DNA of 12,519 nucleotides from positions 1-12,519 of the forward strand of contig JABXKX010000212.1 of assembly GCA_013619035.1 (NCBI GenBank), written 5' to 3'. The notes under the pieces were generated by a model. That model saw only the letters and a program-made list of their open reading frames with translations, searched no databases and had not been told where the DNA came from. The position numbers were made by a program, and so were the translations under genes. The DNA comes from Peptostreptococcaceae bacterium. GTDB taxonomy: Bacteria; Bacillota_A; Clostridia; Peptostreptococcales; Acidaminobacteraceae. Positions 6,184-12,519 of the stretch are shown here, piece by piece (the stretch's first letter is position 1; each line of letters begins with the position of its first letter).

Positions 6184-8395
6184 ATTACTGAAGTATTTAA
6201 AACCTTTTACACTGATGTTAATCATAGCAATTGTACTTTTATATGGACAAGCGATGGCAGATCTTGCTTTGCCAGATTATATGTCAGACATCGTAAATGT
6301 CGGTATACAACAGGGTGGTAATGAAAATGCCTTGCCAGAAGTTATACGTGCATCAGACTTTGAAAAGGTGGATTTATTTTTAACGGAAGATTCAAAAGGA
6401 CAGATACATAATGCATATAGTGAAGTAAAAACTACTTCAGACGAGTACGAAGACATATTAAAAATATATCCGAATTTAGATGAAACCTTTTATACTTTAA
6501 ATGAGTTGACCGCAGAAGAAGCGACTGAGATTGAAGTATCGATGTCAAAAGCTCTTCTTGCTGTTGTCGGTATTGAACAAGCGATGTCTGACGATAGTCA
6601 ACCAATAGAAATGAATGGACAAGTATTGCCTGAAGGTACAGATATCTTTATGATGTTAAAGATGATGCCAGAAGAAAATCGTCTAGAGTTGATGGCAGCT
6701 AGTAATGAGAAGTTTCTTTCAATGGGTGACGATATGCTTGTTCAAGCGGGTGCTAATGCAACCTTGTCACTTTATGAAGATATGGGTGTTGATTTAGAGA
6801 AAGTAAGAAGTGATTATATCCTTAAAACAGGAATGATTATGTTAGGTATTACTTTACTAGGTGCAATGGCATCGATTGCTGTAGGTTTTATTGCCGCAAG
6901 AATTGCAGCTGGATTAGGTCGAAACTTAAGAGAAAAGCTTTTTGCGAAAGTGAGCAATTTCTCAAACAGTGAGTTTGATCAATTCTCAACAGCAACACTG
7001 ATTACACGTAGTACAAATGATGTTATGCAAGTACAAAACTTAATGGTTGTTATGATTAGAATGGTTTTCTATGCTCCAATACTTGGACTGGGTGGTGTTT
7101 TAAAAGCATTAGAAAATAATAGTTCTATGTCGTGGATTATTGCATTAGCGGTTGGATTATTGATTCTTGTAATTGCTATTGTGTTTACTATCGCTATGCC
7201 AAAGTTTAAAATCATTCAAAAATTAGTAGATAAAGTGAATATGGTAATGCGCGAGAATCTAACCGGTATGATGGTTATCAGAGCATTTAATACACAAGAT
7301 TTTGAAGAAGATAGATTTGATAATGCCAATAAAGAATTGACTGATACAAACTTGTTTGTGAATCGATTAATGGTATTTTTGATGCCGTTTATGATGTTTA
7401 TTATGAATGCAGTTACCATTTTAATTGTTTGGGTTGGTGCTAAAGAAATAGCCGCTGCTAATATGCAAGTTGGAGATATGATGGCATTTATGCAGTATGC
7501 GATTCAAATTATTATGGCATTTCTGATGATGTCAATGATGTTCATATTAATTCCAAGAGCATCAGTAGCAGCAGGTCGTATAGTAGAAGTTTTAAATACT
7601 GAATCAAAAATTGTTGATCCTAAAGAACCCAAGAAAATTAATGAAAAAATCAATGGTGTTTTAGAATTTAATAATGTGTCATTTAAATATCCTGGTGCAG
7701 AAGAGGATATGATTAAAAATCTTACGTTTAAGGCTAATCCTGGGGAAACCACTGCGATTATTGGCTCAACAGGTTCTGGTAAAACGACGATGGTTAATCT
7801 TATTCCGAGACTTTATGATGTTACTGGTGGAGCGATTTTAATTGATGGATTAGATATAAGAGATGTGACTCAGCATGACTTAAGAGAACATCTTGGTTAT
7901 ATTCCTCAGAAGGCATCTTTATTTAGTGGGGATATAGAAAGTAATTTAAAGTTTGCTAAAGAAAATGCAACTGAAGAGGAAATGTATGAAGCAATTGATA
8001 TTGCTCAAGCAACAGAATTTGTAGAAGAGAAAGAGGAAAGATTACTTACTCATATTGCTCAAGGTGGCGGTAATGTTTCGGGTGGACAAAAACAGCGTCT
8101 ATCGATTGCAAGAGCACTTGTTAAAAAACCTCAGATTTATATCTTTGATGATAGTTTTTCTGCTCTTGATTTTAAGACAGACAAAGCACTTAGAAAAGCT
8201 TTAAATGATAAGACTGGCAATAGTACTTTACTAATTGTTGCTCAGAGAATTTCTACAATAAAAAATGCTGACCAGATTATTGTGTTAGATGATGGTAAAA
8301 TGGTTGGGCTTGGCAGACATGAAGAATTGATGAAAACTTGTGATACGTATCAAGAAATTGCGTACTCACAATTGTCAAAGGAGGAGCTGTCATGA
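6176..8395 (+). CDS. ABC exporter half-transporter with large external insertion and degenerate ATP site (subunit 1)
   Basis: This is a membrane export subunit of 739 residues, longer than the usual 570-620, that pairs with the next gene product. GAGGAG (6163-6168) precedes ATG 6176. The first span lies at about 12-33 and the second at about 219-243. Between them are about 180 mostly acidic, soluble-looking residues that should face outside. The remaining spans run to about 460. In the nucleotide-binding domain, Walker A is GSTGSGKTT (530-538) and the signature is NVSGGQKQR (633-641), intact. Walker B is IYIFDDS, with D659 where the catalytic Glu should be, and the H-loop His is replaced by Q690. 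These are hallmarks of the degenerate half of heterodimeric exporters (LmrCD, TM287/288, BmrCD types). The substrate is unknown; drug or lipid export is an inference. Confidence 0.93.
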   Translation: MFKLLKYLKPFTLMLIIAIVLLYGQAMADLALPDYMSDIVNVGIQQGGNENALPEVIRASDFEKVDLFLTEDSKGQIHNAYSEVKTTSDEYEDILKIYPNLDETFYTLNELTAEEATEIEVSMSKALLAVVGIEQAMSDDSQPIEMNGQVLPEGTDIFMMLKMMPEENRLELMAASNEKFLSMGDDMLVQAGANATLSLYEDMGVDLEKVRSDYILKTGMIMLGITLLGAMASIAVGFIAARIAAGLGRNLREKLFAKVSNFSNSEFDQFSTATLITRSTNDVMQVQNLMVVMIRMVFYAPILGLGGVLKALENNSSMSWIIALAVGLLILVIAIVFTIAMPKFKIIQKLVDKVNMVMRENLTGMMVIRAFNTQDFEEDRFDNANKELTDTNLFVNRLMVFLMPFMMFIMNAVTILIVWVGAKEIAAANMQVGDMMAFMQYAIQIIMAFLMMSMMFILIPRASVAAGRIVEVLNTESKIVDPKEPKKINEKINGVLEFNNVSFKYPGAEEDMIKNLTFKANPGETTAIIGSTGSGKTTMVNLIPRLYDVTGGAILIDGLDIRDVTQHDLREHLGYIPQKASLFSGDIESNLKFAKENATEEEMYEAIDIAQATEFVEEKEERLLTHIAQGGGNVSGGQKQRLSIARALVKKPQIYIFDDSFSALDFKTDKALRKALNDKTGNSTLLIVAQRISTIKNADQIIVLDDGKMVGLGRHEELMKTCDTYQEIAYSQLSKEELS

Positions 8396-10254
8396 GTGAG
8401 AAAAATATAAAAGTAAAAAAACAAAGTCGTAGTCAAGGTGGTCCAGGTGGCCATATGAGTATGAGTGGTGAAAAAGCTAAAAACTTTAAAGATACGATGA
8501 AAAGACTTATTGAGTACTTACATCCTTATCGCAGGAATATCGTTATTGTTATTTTGTTTGCGATAGCGAGTGCTGCTTTTAGTATATATGGTCCCAAACT
8601 TTTAGGTAAAGCAACCACAAAAGTATTTGATGGTTTATTAGGTCAAGTGACTGGTAGTGGTATAGGAATTGATTTTGATTATATTGCTGGTATTATGATG
8701 ACCTTATTAATACTATATGGATTTAGTGCGTTATTCGCGTACATTCAAGGATATATTATGTCTGGTGTTTCAATGAAAGTCAGTTATAATATGAGGAAAA
8801 ACATTTCAAAGAAAATCAATAAAATGCCACTTAGATACTTTGATGATACCAATCATGGTGAAGTACTATCAAGAGTAACAAATGATGTTGATACAGTAAG
8901 TAATACGCTCAATCAATCGTTATCACAGATTATTACATCATTTACGACTGTTGTTGGTGTATTGATTATGATGTTAACCATCAGTTTTAGAATGACGTTG
9001 ATTGCAATTTTTATCATTCCGGCATCTATGCTTATTGTTGTGATGATTGTTAAAAAATCTCAGAAATACTTTAAGGACCAACAGAAGTACTTAGGAAATG
9101 TAAATGGTCATATTGAAGAAATGTTTTCTGGTCATGTTGTTGTAAAAACATACAATGGAGAAGAAAAAAGTGCCGAAACTTTTGAGGGACTAAATAATAA
9201 ATTATACGGTACAGCTTGGAAATCACAGTTCTTATCAGGACTTATGATGCCTGTAATGACGATTGTTGGTAATGTTGGATATGTTGCTGTATGTGTTGTT
9301 GGTGGAGCATTAGCCGCTAAGCGAACAATCGAAGTTGGTGATATACAAGCGTTTATCCAATATGTAAGAAACTTTACTAGACCAATTTCTCAATTGGCAA
9401 CCGTTTCAAATGTATTACAACAAACAGCTGCGGCAGCAGAGAGAGTATTTGAGTTCTTAGATGAAAGTGAAGAAATTGAAGAAGTTAAAGAGCCTGTTGT
9501 TAAAGAGTCAGTAGAAGGAATTGTTGAGTTTAAGAACGTTAACTTTGGATACAAAGCTGAAACAACAATTATCAATGACTTCTCAGTAACAATAAAACCA
9601 GGACAAAAAGTTGCTTTAGTAGGACCAACTGGTGCTGGTAAAACAACAATGGTTAAACTTCTTATGAGATTCTATGATGTGACGACTGGTTCTATATTAG
9701 TAGATCATGTAGATATTAATGAGTACTCAAGAAATAATCTAAGAAATCATTTTGGTATGGTATTGCAAGACACTTGGTTGTACAATGATTCGATTATGGA
9801 AAATATCCGTTACGGTAGATTAGATGCAACGGATGAAGAAGTTATTGAAGCGGCAAAAGCTGCCCATGTTGATAGTTTTGTTCATATGTTACCAGGTGGT
9901 TATGATATGTTATTAAATGAAGATGCTTCTAACGTATCGCAAGGTCAGAAACAGTTAATAACAATTGCAAGAGCAATTCTATCAGACCCAAGTATTCTTA
10001 TACTGGATGAAGCGACAAGTTCTGTTGATACAAGAACAGAAGTGCAGATTCAAAAGGCCATGAATAACTTAATGGCTGAAAGAACAAGTTTCATTATTGC
10101 ACACAGACTCTCTACAATTCGTGATGCAGACTTGATTTTAGTTATGAATCATGGAGATATAGTTGAGCAAGGTCATCATACTGAATTATTGGCAAAAGGT
10201 GGATTCTATGCGAGTCTATACAACAGTCAATTTGAAGGTGAACAAGTCAGTTAA
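8392..10254 (+). CDS. ABC exporter half-transporter (subunit 2) with catalytic Walker B
   Basis: This 620-residue partner of the preceding subunit overlaps it by 4 bases (ATGA) and has a perfect AAAGGAGG (8377-8384), which favours equal production. The N-terminus is a basic, Gly-rich cytosolic tail (about 1-35). Six spans follow at about 50-340, with only a short first external loop. The nucleotide-binding domain has Walker A GPTGAGKTT (411-419), Walker B ILILDEATSSVD with catalytic E540, and H-loop H571, all canonical. Its signature is NVSQGQKQL (514-522): the first Gly of SGGQ is Gln. In the heterodimer this defective signature faces the defective Walker B and H-loop of subunit 1, giving one weak and one competent ATP site. 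It is the last gene of the marR operon. Confidence 0.95.
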   Translation: MSEKNIKVKKQSRSQGGPGGHMSMSGEKAKNFKDTMKRLIEYLHPYRRNIVIVILFAIASAAFSIYGPKLLGKATTKVFDGLLGQVTGSGIGIDFDYIAGIMMTLLILYGFSALFAYIQGYIMSGVSMKVSYNMRKNISKKINKMPLRYFDDTNHGEVLSRVTNDVDTVSNTLNQSLSQIITSFTTVVGVLIMMLTISFRMTLIAIFIIPASMLIVVMIVKKSQKYFKDQQKYLGNVNGHIEEMFSGHVVVKTYNGEEKSAETFEGLNNKLYGTAWKSQFLSGLMMPVMTIVGNVGYVAVCVVGGALAAKRTIEVGDIQAFIQYVRNFTRPISQLATVSNVLQQTAAAAERVFEFLDESEEIEEVKEPVVKESVEGIVEFKNVNFGYKAETTIINDFSVTIKPGQKVALVGPTGAGKTTMVKLLMRFYDVTTGSILVDHVDINEYSRNNLRNHFGMVLQDTWLYNDSIMENIRYGRLDATDEEVIEAAKAAHVDSFVHMLPGGYDMLLNEDASNVSQGQKQLITIARAILSDPSILILDEATSSVDTRTEVQIQKAMNNLMAERTSFIIAHRLSTIRDADLILVMNHGDIVEQGHHTELLAKGGFYASLYNSQFEGEQVS

Positions 10255-10257
10255 TCA

Positions 10258-10292
10258 AAAGGTGTTTAGTTTCGACTAAACACCTTTATTTT
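10258..10292 (+). terminator. Rho-independent terminator after the ABC exporter operon
   Basis: AAAGGTGTTTAGT (10258-10270), the loop TTCG (10271-10274) and ACTAAACACCTTT (10275-10287) form a perfect 13-bp stem starting four bases after the stop codon, followed by TATTTTAT. The T run is interrupted, but the stem is long. The symmetric A/T arms could let it act on the opposite strand too. Confidence 0.87.
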
Positions 10293-10589
10293 ATGTAGAT
10301 GAGAATAAAAGATAGATAGTAAATAAGACGCATATTTGCTCCTGTATCATGAACAAGTTCACATATTGTTCATTTATGCAAAATTGTCACTAAAACGTAA
10401 CATATTTCTTTTTATTATACTATTTTAGTGGTATAGTTATTTTATTACATATTAAATTGGGACAAGTGTTGTGATGAAGTAGTATCATCATATTCATTGT
10501 TTATATTTATAGTTAAACGAGAAATGTAATAACTTGTAACAAGTATGTATACAAGTGATTGTAGACATATTGAAATTGATGGAGGTAAT
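10293..10589. other. Long non-coding region upstream of the surface-protein gene, rich in dyads
   Basis: No gene is supported. Inverted repeats are ATGAACAA (10349-10356) with TTGTTCAT (10366-10373), 9 bases apart; CACTAAAA (10388-10395) with TTTTAGTG (10423-10430), around a TATACT (10416-10421); TGATGA (10472-10477) with TCATCA (10485-10490); and ACTTGT/ACAAGT at 10532-10544. None has a T run like a terminator. Several -10-like hexamers occur (TATACT 10416, TATAGT 10432, TATAGT 10508), but none has a clear -35 box at the right distance, so the promoter cannot be named. The length and dyad content suggest a regulated promoter. Confidence 0.45.
10532..10556. repeat. ACTTGT/ACAAGT box cluster before the surface-protein gene
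   Basis: ACTTGT (10532-10537), one base, ACAAGT (10539-10544), six bases, ACAAGT (10551-10556). Further ACAAGT copies lie upstream at 10353-10358 and 10462-10467. The spaced dyad plus direct copies look like half-sites of a DNA-binding protein, located 34 bases before the start codon. No regulator can be named. Confidence 0.4.
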
Positions 10590-12519
10590 ATGAAGAGAGA
10601 TTTAATGAAAAGGATAATGGTACTTACTTTAGCATTTTTGGTTGCTATAGTAAATATGCCAATCGCTGCATTTGCTGCAACTGTTGAAGTAGATGTAAAA
10701 GATTATGGCAAATTAGAAGTACAACATTATGATGTCAGTAGTGATGCTGACTATCCGGGACCGGAAAGTCCTGATCGAACGAATGAAGGCAATTGGGTTA
10801 ACGTAGAATCGGCTACATTAAGTCAAACGGTCATCACTAAAAGTGCAGCTCATGGAATTGACAACTGGTCTGAAGATGGATCGGGTGCAGTGTTTCTTAA
10901 TGACATGGGTGGTACAACAAAAACCGCTTTTGTAGCAAAAGGTTTTATTGAAGTACCATATGAAGCGAAATTTAGAGCTCATGTAGATGATGGTGTTAAA
11001 TATAGTATCGGTTCTACTGATGCAATAGCATGGGATTTACAGAGATATGGAATCGCAATGACAGATGCCGTTGACAAAGGAGAGTATCCGTTTAGTTTGA
11101 CGTATTTTAATTGGGGTGGCTATGGGACCTTGGAGTTCGAGAAAACTAAAAAAAATGCTAATTTGGAAAATCTAAAAGAGAAAGATTGGGAAACTGTTCC
11201 TGCGGATTGGTTCTATATTAAAACAACAGAATCTATTGATGCACCAATATTAACTCCTGTTTTAAAAGTTAATGATAAAGTAAAAACACTTACCAAATCT
11301 GGTGATACTTTAACCATTGAACATGACACTGTAGATTCAACAGAAGGTTGGTCTGTTTCATATGAGTGGATATTAAAATCATATGATGATAGTAAGTGGA
11401 AAGAAGAAAAATTAAGTGAATCATCTGACACTTTGAATTTAGATGGAAATTATGGTAAAAAATTATATGCAAAAGTGAACCTGATGTATAATGATGAGTT
11501 CGTTACGGAATATGTAACAGATACTGTGGAGATTATAAACTTATATGTTACTGCTGATGATTATTATGATCTTTATGTAGATGGTTCAAATCTTTCAATG
11601 AACCCAGCAGATGGCAATGATACAGAAATTAGATCTTTGCAAAATGATGGACACTGGGAAACTACAGATTATTATTATCTGTCACCTGAGAGTTATGGTG
11701 ATAAACCATTGTTTGCTGTAAAGACATGGGATCAAAAGAACGGCGCAGCAACTATTTCTGGTTTCAGATTAGCATATTTCACACCATCTCAATCATGGGT
11801 AAAATCTGATAGTAAATGGTATGAATGGCATAATGAAAATGATATTAATAATGATACGGTAGATTTAAATGTATTACCAACAAATTATAAAAATATCGAT
11901 TGGTATAGTCCTTCTTATAATGGTAATTGGAATAAAGCTATTAAAACAGCTTCTGAAGATGGTGGTTGGGAAAATACAAGTAAGCAATTCCCTTTAGCAT
12001 CAAAGTCAGAATGGATTTGGTCAAAGTATTTTAAAGTTGGTCAAGAGGCCGTATCACCAACAGATTTTGTAGGACCTTTAGTAAGATTTGAGTCACCAGT
12101 TTACTTTAGAAATGTGTTAACTGGAGATCAAGCTCCTACAATATCTACAGATGATTTAAGTATGGATCAGCAAAATACACCATGGGACCCAACTGAAGGT
12201 GTTACTTATAATGATGCTGAAGATAATAATCCCACATTAACAATAGTTATTGTAAATGCAGATGATTCTATAACACCTGTAACTGGCAATATCACAATTG
12301 ATACACCAAGCGTATTTACTTTAAGATATACCGTTATAGATTTTGCTGGTCAAACAGCTAGTGTGGATAGAGTAGTTACAATTAATTTGATCCCAAATGA
12401 TGAAGTACCAGTTGTAAAAGTAACAGCAGGTAGTAACTTTGATACAACAGTATCTGTTACAATTTCATCAGATGATACGGATGTAAAAGAGTATTACTAT
12501 ACATTAAATGGTGTAGATC
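10590..12519 (+). CDS. Large exported multidomain surface protein, 5' part (partial)
   Basis: The frame is open from ATG 10590, after GGAGG (10581-10585), to the window end: 643 codons with no stop. Residues 1-30 are a signal peptide (basic start, hydrophobic core, cleavage probably after AFA at 27-29 or at A30). No cysteine occurs in the visible part, as is common in Gram-positive exported proteins. Residues about 45-212 resemble a PA14-type beta barrel: VDDG at 132-135, then a YPFSLTYFNWGGYGTLEF stretch and a closing W..VPADWFYIKT. About 215-315 is strand-rich and Ig-like. About 318-510 contains TADDYYDLYVDG (321-332) and LFAVKTWDQ (374-382), suggesting a jelly-roll, sugar-binding-like module. 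About 515-602 resembles DUF5011 Ig-like repeats (GVTYNDAEDNNP, LRYTVIDFAGQTA). Another beta module begins at 606. An adhesin or carbohydrate-binding surface role is inferred; the C-terminal anchor is out of view. Confidence 0.85.
   Translation, partial: MKRDLMKRIMVLTLAFLVAIVNMPIAAFAATVEVDVKDYGKLEVQHYDVSSDADYPGPESPDRTNEGNWVNVESATLSQTVITKSAAHGIDNWSEDGSGAVFLNDMGGTTKTAFVAKGFIEVPYEAKFRAHVDDGVKYSIGSTDAIAWDLQRYGIAMTDAVDKGEYPFSLTYFNWGGYGTLEFEKTKKNANLENLKEKDWETVPADWFYIKTTESIDAPILTPVLKVNDKVKTLTKSGDTLTIEHDTVDSTEGWSVSYEWILKSYDDSKWKEEKLSESSDTLNLDGNYGKKLYAKVNLMYNDEFVTEYVTDTVEIINLYVTADDYYDLYVDGSNLSMNPADGNDTEIRSLQNDGHWETTDYYYLSPESYGDKPLFAVKTWDQKNGAATISGFRLAYFTPSQSWVKSDSKWYEWHNENDINNDTVDLNVLPTNYKNIDWYSPSYNGNWNKAIKTASEDGGWENTSKQFPLASKSEWIWSKYFKVGQEAVSPTDFVGPLVRFESPVYFRNVLTGDQAPTISTDDLSMDQQNTPWDPTEGVTYNDAEDNNPTLTIVIVNADDSITPVTGNITIDTPSVFTLRYTVIDFAGQTASVDRVVTINLIPNDEVPVVKVTAGSNFDTTVSVTISSDDTDVKEYYYTLNGVD

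Noticed and set aside
7370..7570. Striking methionine-rich membrane stretch in ABC subunit 1 (residues about 399-465)
   Set aside because: It looks like a metal or redox feature at first, but as I recall the MQVGDMMAFMQYA-type pattern is shared by this exporter subfamily, so it is probably ordinary.
10293..10589. Riboswitch or CRISPR-like array in the long intergenic region
   Set aside because: Repeats are only 6-8 bases and unevenly spaced, and I see no conserved core of a known riboswitch class.
11213..11472. Two overlapping minus-strand frames within the surface-protein gene
   Set aside because: Both lie fully opposite a long coherent + strand gene with a signal peptide and domain patterns, and neither has a recognisable product.

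Overview
The window is AT-rich DNA from a low-GC Gram-positive-type bacterium (Bacillota, or a walled or wall-less relative such as the Erysipelotrichia/Haloplasma/Izemoplasma/Acholeplasma side). The reasons are the hrcA-grpE-dnaK-dnaJ gene order behind hemW, perfect CIRCE operators, a short (608-residue) DnaK, strong AGGAGG-type ribosome sites, AGA-dominated arginine codons, and a heterodimeric ABC exporter of a Firmicute type. TGA is used as a stop (first ABC gene) and Trp is TGG, so the standard bacterial code applies. The exact taxon cannot be fixed from the sequence alone. All supported genes lie on the + strand.

Layout. 1-205: 3' end of hemW. 264-632: small zinc-ribbon protein. 629-754: control region of the heat-shock operon, with two perfect CIRCE sites flanking a sigma-A promoter (TTGACA-N17-TATATT). 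The first CIRCE contains the stop codon of the upstream gene and, with the T run behind it, also reads as an intrinsic terminator. 772-5419: hrcA-grpE-dnaK-dnaJ, closed by a GAAA-loop terminator, with a UUCG hairpin between dnaK and dnaJ. 5445-5724: non-coding stretch with a strong palindromic operator candidate. 5725-10254: marR-type regulator overlapping two ABC exporter half-transporter genes, closed by a strong terminator. 10293-10589: non-coding stretch with repeated ACAAGT boxes and several inverted repeats. 10590 to the window end: 5' part of a large exported, cysteine-free, beta-rich surface protein with a PA14-like module and an Ig-like (DUF5011-like) module.

How the genes work together. 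HrcA should bind both CIRCE sites and repress its own operon, which encodes the DnaK chaperone machine (DnaK ATPase, DnaJ co-chaperone, GrpE exchange factor). The MarR protein probably binds the palindromes in front of its own gene and controls the coupled ABC pair. The pair shows the asymmetry of heterodimeric exporters: the defects in the two nucleotide-binding domains all fall in one composite ATP site.

Most of the window is conventional. I do not see a clearly new biological system. The points most worth a second look are the CIRCE/terminator/stop-codon overlap, the roughly 180-residue external insertion in the first ABC subunit, the marR operator, and the partial surface protein with its motif-rich upstream region.
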